From Rhodanobacter sp. FW104-R8 (GTDB taxonomy: Bacteria > Pseudomonadota > Gammaproteobacteria > Xanthomonadales > Rhodanobacteraceae): 64,000 nucleotides of DNA. Each line of letters begins with the position of its first letter. Position 1 is the first letter of the stretch. This document shows positions 44,085-54,295 of this stretch, in pieces. The position numbers and the translations under genes are program-made. Location: NCBI RefSeq assembly GCF_001617365.1, contig NZ_LVJR01000028.1:1-64000 (forward strand), written 5' to 3'. Below the pieces are notes generated by a model that ran no database searches, was not told where the DNA came from, and worked only from the letters and a program-made list of their open reading frames with translations.

Positions 44085-44806
44085 GGGCAGGCCTGCAGGC
44101 AGGCGGCGTCAGGCGTCCGTCGCAGCTGGAACACCAGCGCGACGGGAACCTCCAGCGCCCTGCGGTCGAAGTGCGCACCGGCGGGGATGTCGGCCGGGTC
44201 GAGCATGGGTTCCAGCACGCGCTCGATGCGCAGCCCGAGCACCGCGCAGGCGCGATGCCAGTGGCTGTACAGATGCGGCGTGTGCCGCACGGCGTAGCTC
44301 AGGCCGCCGGACTTGAAATCGCGCCGCCAGCCCAGCGCATGCCCGATCGGATGCACGTCGCTGCACAGCAGCGTGCCGTCGGGCCGGGTCACCCGGCGCA
44401 GCTCGGCCAGCGACTGCTCAAGGTCGTCGAGGTGTCCGACGACCAGGCCGCACACCGTCAGGTTCGCCCGGGCATCCGGCAGCGGCAGCGCGGTCAGGCT
44501 GCCCTGCACCAGCACGACCGGCGCGTCGGCGTGCAGCGCGGCCAGCTCCGAGCCGGCACGTTCCAGCATCTGCGGCGATAGATCCACGCCGGCCACGCGT
44601 GCCGCGCCGCGGCGCAGCGCATGCAGCATGTAGCGCCCGCTGCCGCAGCCGACGTCGAGCACCGCCTGTCCGTGCAATGCGGCGGGCATCAGCCCGAGCA
44701 TCGCGCGCTCCTCGGCCTGCATCACCGGATTGTGCGCATGCGCCGGATAGCTGGGCGCCCACAGTGCGTAGGCCGCGCGCGGTTCGAGCATCGAGGGGCC
44801 GGACAT
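44081..44806 (-). CDS. Class I SAM-dependent methyltransferase
   Basis: A 241-residue ubiquinone/arsenite-type methyltransferase fold. SAM motif VLDVGCGSGRYMLHALRRGA, VDLSPQMLERAG and LTVCGLVVGHLDDLEQSLAELRRV are typical. The ATG at 44806 shares a base with the amidohydrolase stop (TGATG). It sits between a radical SAM enzyme and an amidohydrolase in a coupled operon; the substrate is a small molecule by family type. Confidence 0.85.
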   Translation of the reverse strand: MSGPSMLEPRAAYALWAPSYPAHAHNPVMQAEERAMLGLMPAALHGQAVLDVGCGSGRYMLHALRRGAARVAGVDLSPQMLERAGSELAALHADAPVVLVQGSLTALPLPDARANLTVCGLVVGHLDDLEQSLAELRRVTRPDGTLLCSDVHPIGHALGWRRDFKSGGLSYAVRHTPHLYSHWHRACAVLGLRIERVLEPMLDPADIPAGAHFDRRALEVPVALVFQLRRTPDAACLQACP

Positions 44807-46044
44807 CAGTAGCACCCGGCTTCGACGGTGGCACCACACGCGCGCCCGCTGTGCCCGGCGACCCGCTCACACTCGAGCCCGGGCTCGAGCGCGAGCAGCG
44901 CCGGCTCGGCCAGCGGCCCGGCCAGCAGTTTCGGCTTGCCGTCCAGCGTTACCGGCACGGCGTCCACGCCGGCGGCCGCGAACCATTCGGCGAAATCCGG
45001 ATCGGCGATGCGCGGAACGCCGTCGCGCACCACGGCGCGGATGTCGCTGCGCCGGATGCCCGCCAGGCTGCTTTCCGCGTCGCCGCCGCGGTCCTCGACG
45101 ATCACCAGGTCCGCCCGCGCGCCCGGCGCGAGGCTGCCGCGCCCGGGCAGGCGCAGGATGCGCGCGGCCGCGGTGGTCACCAGTTCCAGCAGCTGCGCGG
45201 GGCCGAGCTCGCCGCGGGCGACCACCCCGCGCATCTCGTCGAGCAGGTCGCGCGCACCGCTGAGCCGCGAGTCGCTGCCCAGCGCGAGGCGCCCGGCCGC
45301 GCACAGCCGCCGCGGGTCCAGCGAGCGCCCGAGCAGGGTGCGGTTGCTGGTCGGGCACCAGACCACCGCCGCACCGCTGGCGATCACCCGGTCGACGTCG
45401 CGCTTGCGCAGGCCCACGCCGTGAACCAGCACGCTGTTCGCCGCCAGGCAACCCAGCCGGTCCAGCTGATCGAGTTCCGCCTGCGCCGTCGCGTCGGTGC
45501 CTTCGGCCAGGTGGATCAGCCACGGGCGATCGGCGGCCGTGGCGGCGAAGCTCGACTGCACCGGCGGACCATAACCGGGCCAGCCCAGCGCGTAGCTCCA
45601 GCCGTAATCGCGCAGCAGCGCCACCGGAAAATCCATCGCGTCGAGCGCCGGGTGCCAGGGATCGTGATGCGCCACGCAGGTGGTGCCGGCGAGCAGGTTC
45701 TTCAGCGCGCCGTGGCGCAGCCGCAGCGCCTTCGGCACCTGCAGCGCGGCGGCCACGGCAGGCTCCTTGAAGTGCGCCTGGAACGCCGCGATCCAGGCGT
45801 AGCTGTTGGGAAACGGCGCCGCCGTGGGCAGCGGCGGCACGGCGTTGACGTGCAGATGCTCGTGCGCGTTGATCATGCCGGGGAAGATCAGGTGGTCGTG
45901 CAGGTCGATCCGCCAGGCCCGCGCGGCCAGCGAGGAGCCGATCCGCCCGGCCCGGATCGGCAACGGCGCGCGCGAGGCGCCTGCGGGCGCGATCGACACC
46001 GCGCGGCACAGGCTGACGTCCAACGCGGCCTGGAGTACGTCCAT
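44806..46044 (-). CDS. Amidohydrolase of the TrzA/ATZ deaminase type
   Basis: A 412-residue metal-dependent hydrolase. The metal site INAHEHLH is followed by HLAEGTD, VLVHGVGL, CPTSNRTLLG and GSDSRL, the Asp of the catalytic site. These are the marks of the chlorohydrolase/cytosine-deaminase branch, which deaminates or dechlorinates purine- and triazine-like rings. In this locus it could act on a nucleoside-like or guanidino group of the product; that is inference. It begins three bases after the 46048 methyltransferase ends. Confidence 0.84.
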   Translation of the reverse strand: MDVLQAALDVSLCRAVSIAPAGASRAPLPIRAGRIGSSLAARAWRIDLHDHLIFPGMINAHEHLHVNAVPPLPTAAPFPNSYAWIAAFQAHFKEPAVAAALQVPKALRLRHGALKNLLAGTTCVAHHDPWHPALDAMDFPVALLRDYGWSYALGWPGYGPPVQSSFAATAADRPWLIHLAEGTDATAQAELDQLDRLGCLAANSVLVHGVGLRKRDVDRVIASGAAVVWCPTSNRTLLGRSLDPRRLCAAGRLALGSDSRLSGARDLLDEMRGVVARGELGPAQLLELVTTAAARILRLPGRGSLAPGARADLVIVEDRGGDAESSLAGIRRSDIRAVVRDGVPRIADPDFAEWFAAAGVDAVPVTLDGKPKLLAGPLAEPALLALEPGLECERVAGHSGRACGATVEAGCY

Positions 46045-46047
46045 CGC

Positions 46048-46932
46048 TCAGCGCCGCCGCATCACGATCAGGAAGTGATCGCCCATGTCGCGCAGCAGCG
46101 GCAGCGCGCCCAAGCGGTCGTCGAGCCAGCCCAGCCGCTCGCACCAGCGGCGGTGGCGGCGGTAGTAGTCCACCAGGTAGGGCGGCGGCATGAACAGGCT
46201 CAGCGCGCGGTAGCCCGCCAACGAGAAGTGCCCGGCGAATGCGCGGTAGAACTCGCGCGGCAGGTAGTAGCGGGTCCAGATCGTGTGGCGGTTCATGCCC
46301 ACCGCGGTGGCGCCGCGCGCGGCGCGCACGCCGGCGCGCCGGAAGCGGCCGCGCAGCGCGTAGTGCCCCAGCTCCCACGGGCAGATCCGGCCCATCACCG
46401 AAAAGACCAGCCGGCCGCCGGGCCGCAGCAGGCGCGCGCATTCGCCCGCCACGCTGCCGAGATCCGGCGCGCAGTTCAGCGGGCCGAAGTTCGAGTAGAT
46501 GCCGTCGAACGCGTCGTCGAGCCGGTCGAGCTGCTGGATGCCGAGATGGATCGCGCTGACGCGGGCCTGCTGATCCTCGGCGACCGCGCGTGCCCAGGTG
46601 CGCGCGACCATCCGCGGCGACCAGTCGCTGGCGACGACCTGGTGGCCGCGCCGGGCGAATTCGAGGGCGTCGATGCCGGTGCCGCAGCCCAGGTCGAGCA
46701 GGCGCGAGGCGCTCGGGAACTCGCCCTGCACGGCGTCCCACAGGGCCAGCCGCATGCGCTGGACCAGCTCGTTGTTGCCGCGCGGGCCGTCGTAATCGGC
46801 GGCGACGCTGTCGAAGGCGCGCTGCGTGTCGAGCAGTTGCGCCTCGTCCAGGGACAGGTCGGCACACGGCCGGCGAGCGTCCGGGGCGGGTCCGGCCGTG
46901 CTCCCGCATTCAAGTGTGTGCTGCCCGTTCAT
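46048..46932 (-). CDS. SAM-dependent methyltransferase, first gene of the motif-B operon
   Basis: A 294-residue methyltransferase with SAM motif LLDLGCGTGIDALEFARRG, then VASDWSPRMV, YSNFGPLNCAPDLGSVAGECA and RLVFSVMG, plus a C-terminal FMPPPYLVDYYRRHRRWCERLGW segment, quoted in blocks. The ATG at 46932 (MNGQHT) is about 91 bases downstream of motif B. It heads an operon of seven coupled genes running to 39329. Confidence 0.85.
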   Translation of the reverse strand: MNGQHTLECGSTAGPAPDARRPCADLSLDEAQLLDTQRAFDSVAADYDGPRGNNELVQRMRLALWDAVQGEFPSASRLLDLGCGTGIDALEFARRGHQVVASDWSPRMVARTWARAVAEDQQARVSAIHLGIQQLDRLDDAFDGIYSNFGPLNCAPDLGSVAGECARLLRPGGRLVFSVMGRICPWELGHYALRGRFRRAGVRAARGATAVGMNRHTIWTRYYLPREFYRAFAGHFSLAGYRALSLFMPPPYLVDYYRRHRRWCERLGWLDDRLGALPLLRDMGDHFLIVMRRR

Positions 46933-47022
46933 GCCGATCTCTCGTCCACCGCCATGCCGCCAGCGATTCGCCGCCACGACCGGGCCAGCCGCCGGTCGGC
47001 CCGGGTCTCCATGGCCCACCGT

Positions 47023-47052
47023 GGTGAGTGCCGGTACGGGCCGCTTTGGTTG
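47023..47052 (-). promoter_or_regulatory. Putative ECF promoter (motif B) of the methyltransferase-amidohydrolase operon
   Basis: Minus-strand CAACC (47048-47052), 18 bases, ACTCACC (47023-47029). One mismatch to the consensus -10-like block; spacing identical to the other four copies. Confidence 0.58.
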
Positions 47053-47081
47053 AATGCCCGGCCGGCGCAGGCGAAAGCGGG

Positions 47082-47924
47082 CTACCCCCGCGCAGGGCGC
47101 CGCGCGACGTTCCTCGCCAGGGCCGCGGACGAACCCAGGAAGACCGCCAGCAGCAGGCCGATCCCCCAGGTCAGCTCCGGGTTCGGAAACGCCTGTTTGT
47201 CGGGGACATAGACCGGCCACATCATCGATGTCTGGTAGGTGTAGGTAGGTCCGAGGCGCTCGACGAGATCGATCCGCAGCTGGCGCAGGCCGCGGATCTC
47301 CTCGTTCTTGTTGGCCAGCAGCAGGCTGGCGAGCACCGGATCCGCGATGTCCTTGCCGCCCGTCCCGCCCCTGTGTCCCGGCGCGGCGGCCTGCTCATAG
47401 TGGGCGCGGTCGGCCTCGGCGGTCTGCAGGTCGACCTCGACCTGGGCCAGCCGCGCGCGCGCCGCCCGCAGCGGCGCCTCCTCCAGGCCCTGGTGGACCA
47501 TGCGCAGCCGGGCGACCGTCGCCGCGGCGAGCTCGCTGGCCTGCTGCCGGGAGTAGCCCCGCACGCTCAGCTTGACCAGCGAGCCCGCGTAGAGCAGCGG
47601 CTCCAGTTTCAGGCTCTTGCGGTAAAGCTGGGCCACCGACGACGTCTTCGCATAGCCGGCGCCGTGCAGGATCTCGTTTTCGAACGGCACCAGCTGCAGC
47701 CGCTCGATCACGCGCTGCAGCGGCTCGACCTTCGGGTCCTGGCCCGGCGGCACCTGCCCGACCTGGCCGATCTGGATCCACGCGGTCGCCTCCCACTGGC
47801 GCTTCACCAGGTGCGCGAAGGCGTAGGTGCTGGCCAGGGTCAGCACCAGCACGAGCACGAACCACTTCCACTCGCGGGTGAAGATCCGCCACAGGTCGAT
47901 CAGATAGATTTCATCGTGTTCCAT
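47082..47924 (-). CDS. Wzz/chain-length-determinant-type polysaccharide co-polymerase
   Basis: A 280-residue inner-membrane protein with two terminal helices: WFVLVLVLTLASTYAFAHLV near the start and TWGIGLLLAVFLGSSAALA near the end. They enclose a periplasmic coiled domain (LRMVHQGLEEAPLRAARARL), the Wzz topology that sets polysaccharide chain length. It is last in the right-module operon and overlaps the polymerase gene by 14 bases. Confidence 0.82.
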   Translation of the reverse strand: MEHDEIYLIDLWRIFTREWKWFVLVLVLTLASTYAFAHLVKRQWEATAWIQIGQVGQVPPGQDPKVEPLQRVIERLQLVPFENEILHGAGYAKTSSVAQLYRKSLKLEPLLYAGSLVKLSVRGYSRQQASELAAATVARLRMVHQGLEEAPLRAARARLAQVEVDLQTAEADRAHYEQAAAPGHRGGTGGKDIADPVLASLLLANKNEEIRGLRQLRIDLVERLGPTYTYQTSMMWPVYVPDKQAFPNPELTWGIGLLLAVFLGSSAALARNVARRPARG

Positions 47925-49089
47925 GGTCCGCTACTCGCTGGAGAGAAGGTGGAGACGGGGTGGGCGCGACGGCCGGCACCCTCCGGTTCGGCAGCCATGT
48001 CGCCATGGCCGGCAGCAACAGGCAGATACCGATGAAGCCGGCGTTGGTCCAGGTGAAGGCCTGCGGCCCGAACGGCGACATCACGCAGACGTAGGCGACG
48101 CGCAGGAAAATCAGCAGGGAAAACAGCGGCACCGCCGGGCGCAGCCGCTGCACGCTCCACAGCAGCATCGCGTACAGCGCGAACACCGCCAGCGCGGCGC
48201 CGAACGGGCCGAACGCCATCAGGAAAGGAAAGAACTCGGTGCCCACGTTGATGTTCGGCGCATCCAGCGGGATGCCCGTGCCGGCCGTCGCCACCGAGCC
48301 GTGCAGCGGCACCAGCTGGTTGATCAGGAAGTCGGCGTTGCGGTAGCCCTTGGCCAGGATCGCGCTGAAGTTGTAGGGACCCGCGCTGGCGTACAGGAGC
48401 AGCCATTTGATGCCTTGCGGGGCGGCGTGGTACGTCGCGCTGAACGGCAGCGTGATGTGCTCCAGCGGCCCGGAGCGCAGCATGCCGAGGATCGAGAAGA
48501 TGCTGCTGCCGGCAAGCGCCAGGCCAAGCAGGGTCCTCCACGGCAGCGGCCTGGCCTCGTCACGGCGCAGCACGAGCACCAGCCCGAACGAGAAGAAGGT
48601 GGCGAACAGCCGGTTGCGGTCGATCACCAGCACCGGAAACACGAAGCCGATGGCGATGAGCGCGATGCGCAGCCGCCGGCTCCTGGCGCAAAGCAGTCCG
48701 ATCGGCGGCAGCACCCAGCACATGTCCGAAACATGCCGGATGTGCGCGCGGCCGCCGTCCATCGAGGCATAGGCCGACGGCTTGTCGAACAGCGGGATCG
48801 GGAACAGCGCGAGGTCGAGCAGGCAGAACACCACGATCAGCCCGGCCAGCGCCAGCGCGAGGAACGCCTCGCGGGTGCCGGCGTAATGGCGCACGCGGAA
48901 CCGGGCCAGCTCCGGCAACCGCACCCCCGCCTGCACGTCGAACAGGATGATGGCCGCCGCGAGCACGGCCAGCAGCAGCAGGCCCTGCAGGTAGTCGGCG
49001 GAAAGATCGTAGGTGAGCCAGGTCAGCCCGCAGGCGAGCAGGATCGGCGGGCCCAGCCAGATGGAGGGAAGGCGCAGCAGCCGCTTCAT
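47911..49089 (-). CDS. O-antigen/exopolysaccharide polymerase-like membrane protein
   Basis: A 392-residue polytopic protein with some ten hydrophobic segments (for example LQGLLLLAVLAAAIILF and AFLALALAGLIVVFCLL) and a large periplasmic loop between later helices, the Wzy layout. No catalytic motif is expected at sequence level. Its position next to Wzz, Wzx and a GT2 supports the role. The ATG at 49089 overlaps the glycosyltransferase stop. Confidence 0.72.
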   Translation of the reverse strand: MKRLLRLPSIWLGPPILLACGLTWLTYDLSADYLQGLLLLAVLAAAIILFDVQAGVRLPELARFRVRHYAGTREAFLALALAGLIVVFCLLDLALFPIPLFDKPSAYASMDGGRAHIRHVSDMCWVLPPIGLLCARSRRLRIALIAIGFVFPVLVIDRNRLFATFFSFGLVLVLRRDEARPLPWRTLLGLALAGSSIFSILGMLRSGPLEHITLPFSATYHAAPQGIKWLLLYASAGPYNFSAILAKGYRNADFLINQLVPLHGSVATAGTGIPLDAPNINVGTEFFPFLMAFGPFGAALAVFALYAMLLWSVQRLRPAVPLFSLLIFLRVAYVCVMSPFGPQAFTWTNAGFIGICLLLPAMATWLPNRRVPAVAPTPSPPSLQRVADHGTR

Positions 49090-50030
49090 GTTCCCTCCGC
49101 GCCGTGGACCGTCGGCGGCTGCCTGGCCCTGGCGGCCACGACCAGCGACAGGTAGGCCGTCATGTGCAGCAGCAACGGCCCCGGCCTGCGTTCCAGGAAC
49201 GAGATCTTGGCGCCGATGTAATGCGACTGCGCGCGCAGCAGGGTCCGGTACGGCTCGTCGAACAGGCCGACCCGGCGCAGCGCGATGTGCCTCGACTCGA
49301 CGAGGTTGCCGAGGCGGGTCTCGATGTGCCGCGTCCGGCTCAGGTTCGCCTCGTGCATGCGGTACGCGCAGACGCCGACGTCGACGAAGCCGAGCGCGTC
49401 GCGCGCGGCCAGGCGCAGGAACAGGTCCCAGTCCTCGATGCGCAGCCCCTCGCTCCAGCGGTCGACGGTGTCGAGCGCGCTCTTCCTGATCAGCGCGACC
49501 GGCCCGCCGACCGCCCACTGCCGGATCACCGCGCGGCGGATGCCGTCGTCGGAGCGGTACAGGCTCTTGTCGGCGCCGTGCAGGTCGCACATGCCGCTGT
49601 CGTGCAGCTTCCTGCCGTCCTGGTCGACCACCACCGAATCGCCGATCACCGCGCCCTTGCCCGGGTGCGCCTGCAGGTAGCGGACCTGGGCATCGAGGCC
49701 GCCGGGCAGCAGGTAGTCGTCGCTGGCGCCGGGGCGCAGGAACTCGCCGTTCGCGCGCGCCGCCAGCTCGTTGAGGGTCGCGGCAATGCCGCGGTTATCC
49801 CGCCGCACGTACTCGATGGGGATGTCCATGCAATGCGTGGCCACCCAGTCGGCGATCCGCGCGCCGGTGCGGTCGGTCGAGCCGTCGTCGATGACGATCA
49901 GCTCCTTCGCCGGATAGGGATCTTCCAGCACGCTGTCCAGGCAACGCCGCACGAAGCGCTCGTGGTTGAACGCCGGGATGAGCACCGAGACCAGCGGCGG
50001 CGCCGCGCCTTTCGATACGTCGTGCGCCAT
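49086..50030 (-). CDS. Glycosyltransferase family 2
   Basis: A 314-residue GT-A enzyme. VSVLIPAFNHERFVRRCLDSV and LIVIDDGSTDRTGARI form the nucleotide-binding opening, RPGASDDYLLPGGLD holds the DxD-like acidic site, and LRIEDWDLFLRLA is the acceptor-side Asp motif. It lies 2 bases after the flippase and overlaps the polymerase. It adds one sugar to the lipid-linked repeat unit. Confidence 0.9.
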   Translation of the reverse strand: MAHDVSKGAAPPLVSVLIPAFNHERFVRRCLDSVLEDPYPAKELIVIDDGSTDRTGARIADWVATHCMDIPIEYVRRDNRGIAATLNELAARANGEFLRPGASDDYLLPGGLDAQVRYLQAHPGKGAVIGDSVVVDQDGRKLHDSGMCDLHGADKSLYRSDDGIRRAVIRQWAVGGPVALIRKSALDTVDRWSEGLRIEDWDLFLRLAARDALGFVDVGVCAYRMHEANLSRTRHIETRLGNLVESRHIALRRVGLFDEPYRTLLRAQSHYIGAKISFLERRPGPLLLHMTAYLSLVVAARARQPPTVHGAEGT

Positions 50031-50032
50031 CG

Positions 50033-51283
50033 TCACTGCCCTCCCAGGTAGCGCCGCACGACCAGCACGTTGAACGCGAGGTAGGCGAGGTAGTTGGCGG
50101 CGAAGGCGTACATCGCGCCGACCAGGCCGAAGTGCGCGGTGAACGCGTAGACCAGCGCCAGGTAGCTGGCCGCGAACACGCACTCGGAGATCACGAACAG
50201 CCGCGTCATGGCCTTGGCCAGCATCACGTAGGAAAGGATGAAGGAGGCGATCTTGATGACGTCGCCCGCCAGCTGCGGCCCATACAGCGCATTGGCAGGC
50301 GCGAAGTCCGCGCTGAACAGCAGGCGCGTCACCCATTCCCGCAGCACGTACACCGCCGCCGCCAGCGCGACCACCACGGGCAGAATGTAGCGGTACGCGT
50401 TGCGCAGCTCGGCCATCAGCGCGGCGCGTCCCTGGATCGACGCGAGCTTGGGCAGGTAGTAGATGTTGATGGCCGCGGTGAGGAACAGCAGGTAGGCGTC
50501 CGACACCTTGCTCACCGCCTGCCAGTAGCCGACCTGCTGCCAGCCGAGCTGCAGCGCGAGATGGTCGCGCACCGCGATATTCACCAGCGGCGAGACCAGG
50601 GCGGCGGTGAGCGTCATCACCGAAAAGGCCGCCAGCCGCAGGGTCATCTCGCGGTCGAAGCGCAGCCGCAGCATGCTGCGCTGGAAGTACGGGCTGCGCC
50701 ACCACGCCGGCAGGCCGATCACGAGCCACAGCAGCTGGCCCACGATCAGCGCCAGCAGGGCGCCGTACAGATGCAGCCAGCGCGCCAGCCAGACCACCAT
50801 CACGATGCCGAGCAGCGAGCCCAGCACCTGGATCAGCGCCAGCCGGCGCACGTCCATGAAACCGTTGATCACGGCCAGGATGTAGTTGACCAGCGCGATG
50901 CCGAGCTGGGCCACCGCGAGCACGCGGATCAGGCCCGCGTAGGCGGGATCGTCCAGCAGCCACAGGGCAAGCTGCCGGCTGAACAGCAGCGCCAGGCAAC
51001 CCATCAGGACGGAGGCGCACAGCGCGTACCACAGCGCCGCGGCCAGCAGGCGCGCCAGGCGCGGCGGATCGTGGCGGTATTCGGCAACGTACTTCACGAT
51101 GCCGGCGCCGATGCCGCCGCCGGCGAGCACGGCCAGCAGCGACATCAGGCTCATGAACTGGCCCAGCTTGCCCACGCCCTCGGGTCCGGCGAACCACGCC
51201 ACCAGCTTGACCGCTACCAGCGCCGCCAGCAGCCGCGCCCCGGTGGCGAGCGCGGAATAGAAGCCGGCGCGGACGATGTTCAT
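50033..51283 (-). CDS. Oligosaccharide flippase of the Wzx/WzxE type
   Basis: A 416-residue polytopic protein with about twelve helices, opening [23 protein letters not shown] and [20 protein letters not shown], as in O-antigen translocases of the MOP superfamily. It would move the lipid-linked repeat unit across the inner membrane. The ATG at 51283 overlaps the aminotransferase stop (ATGA). Confidence 0.88.
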   Translation of the reverse strand: MNIVRAGFYSALATGARLLAALVAVKLVAWFAGPEGVGKLGQFMSLMSLLAVLAGGGIGAGIVKYVAEYRHDPPRLARLLAAALWYALCASVLMGCLALLFSRQLALWLLDDPAYAGLIRVLAVAQLGIALVNYILAVINGFMDVRRLALIQVLGSLLGIVMVVWLARWLHLYGALLALIVGQLLWLVIGLPAWWRSPYFQRSMLRLRFDREMTLRLAAFSVMTLTAALVSPLVNIAVRDHLALQLGWQQVGYWQAVSKVSDAYLLFLTAAINIYYLPKLASIQGRAALMAELRNAYRYILPVVVALAAAVYVLREWVTRLLFSADFAPANALYGPQLAGDVIKIASFILSYVMLAKAMTRLFVISECVFAASYLALVYAFTAHFGLVGAMYAFAANYLAYLAFNVLVVRRYLGGQ

Positions 51284-52422
51284 GCCGGACACGCAAACGC
51301 GTTGCAGGCGGCGATCACGCGCTCCACCGCGTCCTCGCCCAGCGTCGGCCCCATCGGCAGGCTCAGCACTTCCTCGTGCAGGCGCTCGGTCAGCGGCAGC
51401 TGGAGATCGTGCAGGGCCGGGTAGGCCGGCTGCCGATGCGGCGGCACCGGGTAGTGCACCTGGCTGTGGATGCCGTGCACCAGCAGATGCCGCTGCAGCG
51501 CGTCGCGGCAGAGGCAGCGCACCACGAACAGATGCCAGGCATGCTGCTCCTCGTGCGCCACCTGCGGCAGCTGGATCTGCGGATGGCGGATGCCGTCGCG
51601 ATAGCGGCGCGCCACGCGGCGGCGCCAGGCGACGTCCTCGTCGAGATGGCGCAGCTTCACCCGCAGCATCGCCGCCTGGATCTCGTCGAGCCGCGAGTTG
51701 ACGCCCTGATACAGGTGGCGGTACTTCACCTCGGAACCGTAGTTGCGCAGCGCCGCGATCCGCTGCGCCAGCCGGGCGTCGCCGGTCGCCACCGCGCCGC
51801 CGTCGCCCAGCGCGCCCAGGTTCTTGACGGGGAAAAAGCTGAAGGCCGCCGCGTCGCCGAACGCGCCGGCCTTGCAGCCATCGCTGCCGGCGCCGTGCGC
51901 CTGCGCCGCATCCTCGATCAGCAGCAGCTGGTGCCGCCGGGCCAGCGCCGCCAGCGCCGGCATGTCGGCCAGCTGGCCGTACAGGTGCACCGCCATGATC
52001 GCGCGCGTGTGCGGCCCGATCGCCGCCTCCACGCGGGCCGGGTCGAGGTTGAAGCTCAGCGGATCGGGTTCCACCGGCACCGGCACCAGCCGGTTCTCGC
52101 TGACGGCGAGGAAGCTGGCGATGAAGGTGTTGCCGGGCACGATGACCTCGTCGCCCTCGCCGAGCGCGCCGAGCTGCCGGTAGCCGCGCAGGATCAGCGA
52201 CAGCGCGTCCAGCCCGTTGCCCACGCCCACGGCATGGCGCACGCCGCAATAGGCGGCGAACTCGCGCTCGAAGCCCGCCAGCTCCTCGCCCATGATGTAC
52301 CAGCCCGAGTCGATCACCCGTGCGGCCGCCGCCTTCAGCTCGTCGGCATGGCGCGCGTTGATCGCCCTGACGTCGAGAAACGGGACGTCCACCAGGCCAG
52401 CTTCCATCAGCGCGCTCCCCAT
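51280..52422 (-). CDS. DegT/DnrJ/EryC1/StrS aminotransferase (FdtB-like sugar transaminase)
   Basis: A 380-residue PLP enzyme. [30 protein letters not shown] and [14 protein letters not shown] contact PLP, with the Schiff-base Lys in [16 protein letters not shown]. Adjacent fdtA-like and acetyltransferase genes point to dTDP-3-amino-3,6-dideoxyhexose formation (FdtB/QdtB role). The start at 52422 forms TGATG with the upstream gene; 52407 is an alternative. Confidence 0.9.
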   Translation of the reverse strand: MGSALMEAGLVDVPFLDVRAINARHADELKAAAARVIDSGWYIMGEELAGFEREFAAYCGVRHAVGVGNGLDALSLILRGYRQLGALGEGDEVIVPGNTFIASFLAVSENRLVPVPVEPDPLSFNLDPARVEAAIGPHTRAIMAVHLYGQLADMPALAALARRHQLLLIEDAAQAHGAGSDGCKAGAFGDAAAFSFFPVKNLGALGDGGAVATGDARLAQRIAALRNYGSEVKYRHLYQGVNSRLDEIQAAMLRVKLRHLDEDVAWRRRVARRYRDGIRHPQIQLPQVAHEEQHAWHLFVVRCLCRDALQRHLLVHGIHSQVHYPVPPHRQPAYPALHDLQLPLTERLHEEVLSLPMGPTLGEDAVERVIAACNAFACPA

Positions 52423-53354
52423 CACAGCGGCCACTCGTAGAAATCGTGCACCACGGCGCGGGCGCCGAAGTATTCCTTCTGCGTGACCAGGCCGCCGTTG
52501 AGCACCCGCCCTTCCTGTTCGGTCGAGACGCCGAAGCTGAAATACGTCCGTCCCGCATAGACGCCGCCGATCAGCTGCGCCAGCAGGAAGCTCAGCGCGC
52601 CCAGCCGCCGTCCTTCCTCCGAGACGGCCATGTACTGGGTGTGCACGGTCCTGCCGAAATCGTAGACAAGCACGCCCGCCAGCAGGGCGCCCTCGCGGCG
52701 CGCCTCGTGCAGCACGATGTGCCGCGGGAAGCGCGTCTGCAGCAGGCGCAGCTCCGCCAGGCTGTGGGTCGGCCGGGTGCCGTGCTTGTGCAGCACCTCG
52801 GTCAGCAGCGCGTGGAAGTCCGCCGGATCGGTGCTGGTCTGCAGGCCGATGCCGGCTTTCCTGGCCTTGTCGACGGCGCGCTGGCGGCCCTGGGTGAAGT
52901 GGAACGCTTCGCGCAGCGCGATGACCGAAGAGAGGTCGCGGCGCTGCAGCCGCGCACCCAGCCGATGCAGGGCATACAGATCCTCCTCGGCCGGATAGGC
53001 ATGGAAGATGTGCGGCACCGCCTTGTAGATCACCCGTTGCACGCCCAGCGCGCGATAGTGGCTGGCGATCTGCTCGAACACGGCCAGCGTCGACTCGGCG
53101 CGCAACGCGTGCGTGGTGATCAGCCCGGCATAAGTAAGGCCGCCGTGGCTGGTCACCACGTTATCCCGGATGTTCGCGGGGAACACCGCCACGGCCTCGC
53201 CGTGCCGTTCGACGATCAGCGACTGGTCGACGAAGCGGTCGGCGTGGTAATCCATGTAGCCGCGCCGATGCAGCAGGTTGCCGTTGCGGGAACGCCCGAC
53301 CAGCGCATCCCACGCATTCACGTCGGCGGGGGCGTAGGGCCTAACGCTGCACAT
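52422..53354 (-). CDS. GNAT/FemAB-type acyltransferase-like protein
   Basis: A 310-residue protein of the FemAB/GNAT group used in polysaccharide loci. [24 protein letters not shown] opens it, and [19 protein letters not shown] followed by [19 protein letters not shown] is the typical C-terminal acyltransferase fold. It probably acylates a sugar amine. It overlaps the propeller gene at its 5' end and the aminotransferase at its 3' end. Confidence 0.75.
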   Translation of the reverse strand: MCSVRPYAPADVNAWDALVGRSRNGNLLHRRGYMDYHADRFVDQSLIVERHGEAVAVFPANIRDNVVTSHGGLTYAGLITTHALRAESTLAVFEQIASHYRALGVQRVIYKAVPHIFHAYPAEEDLYALHRLGARLQRRDLSSVIALREAFHFTQGRQRAVDKARKAGIGLQTSTDPADFHALLTEVLHKHGTRPTHSLAELRLLQTRFPRHIVLHEARREGALLAGVLVYDFGRTVHTQYMAVSEEGRRLGALSFLLAQLIGGVYAGRTYFSFGVSTEQEGRVLNGGLVTQKEYFGARAVVHDFYEWPL

Positions 53355-54288
53355 CGGCACCACCGTCGCCGTAGTCGGCCTCGGCTACGCCGAAGCCGTC
53401 CACGCCCATGTCGTTGCCGTTGTAGAACATCAGCAGCTTGTCGCGTCCGCGGATCAGCGCGGGATAGCAGAGCATGCGCGAGTCCCAGCCGCTGGCGGAC
53501 AGCGCGATGCCCAGCACCTCGTCGTGGCGTTCCCAGGCGATGCCGTCATCACTGCTGGCGACGCCGGGAAAGTATTCGCCGGTGACGTTGCCCCGCGTGA
53601 AGACCATGACGTAGCGGCCGCCACGCCGGTACACGCGCGGCCGGCCGATGCGGTACTCGCTGCCCCGCGGCCGCAGGCAGACATGATCCGCGCGCGGAAT
53701 CGCGGCGAGATCGGCCGTCTCCGCATAGCGGATGTGGTAGCGCGGAAACGGCTGGCCGCCGATGGTCTCCCAGTCGTCGCCCACGGCGTACCACAGGCGC
53801 CAGCGGCCGTTGTCGTACATGGCCGAATGCACCGCGCCGATGGTGCTGCGGCCGGGCGCGCGATCCATGATGGGGGTTTCCTGCGTGCGCCGGAAGCTGT
53901 TGCCGCCGTCGCCGGAAACGGCCAGGCCGCTGAAGGCCAGGAACTTGGCCCTGGCCACGCGCTGGAAGCCGACGTAGAACAGGTGCAGGCCGCCCGGCGC
54001 ATCGACGAGGTCGCCCAGGATCACGCCGTTGTCGTCGAAGCAGCCGCCCCGGCCGATGTCCAGCACCGGCTCGGCGCTGACCCGCACGACCGCCGCGGGG
54101 TCATCCGCCCGCACGTCGACGTAGCCGATCCGGCTGACACCGTCGGCATCGCGAAACCCCGCGTAGACGCGGATGAGCTCATCGTCGAGGCGATACGGCG
54201 TCGGCGTGAGCGCCGAGTGGCGCATCCAGCCGCCCACGCCCTGCCGCGCGGTGTCGAAGACCAGCCCCCGTTTGGTCCAGGCGAACAT
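53341..54288 (-). CDS. Five-bladed-propeller glycosidase-like protein
   Basis: A 315-residue protein with propeller-like blades: RVYAGFRDADGVSRIGYVDV, LHLFYVGFQRV and MFYNGNDMGVDGFGVAEAD, the pattern of GH43/GH32/GH130-like proteins. No signal peptide is present, suggesting a cytoplasmic role. Catalytic acids cannot be fixed by eye. It sits 7 bases after the acetyltransferase and may trim or transfer a sugar during assembly. Confidence 0.7.
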   Translation of the reverse strand: MFAWTKRGLVFDTARQGVGGWMRHSALTPTPYRLDDELIRVYAGFRDADGVSRIGYVDVRADDPAAVVRVSAEPVLDIGRGGCFDDNGVILGDLVDAPGGLHLFYVGFQRVARAKFLAFSGLAVSGDGGNSFRRTQETPIMDRAPGRSTIGAVHSAMYDNGRWRLWYAVGDDWETIGGQPFPRYHIRYAETADLAAIPRADHVCLRPRGSEYRIGRPRVYRRGGRYVMVFTRGNVTGEYFPGVASSDDGIAWERHDEVLGIALSASGWDSRMLCYPALIRGRDKLLMFYNGNDMGVDGFGVAEADYGDGGADVQR

Positions 54289-54295
54289 GCGCTCG

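Noticed and set aside
41046-47211. Very long plus-strand frames opposite the glycosyltransferase-amidohydrolase operon
   Set aside because: They lack recognisable domains and mirror the wobble pattern of the minus-strand genes.
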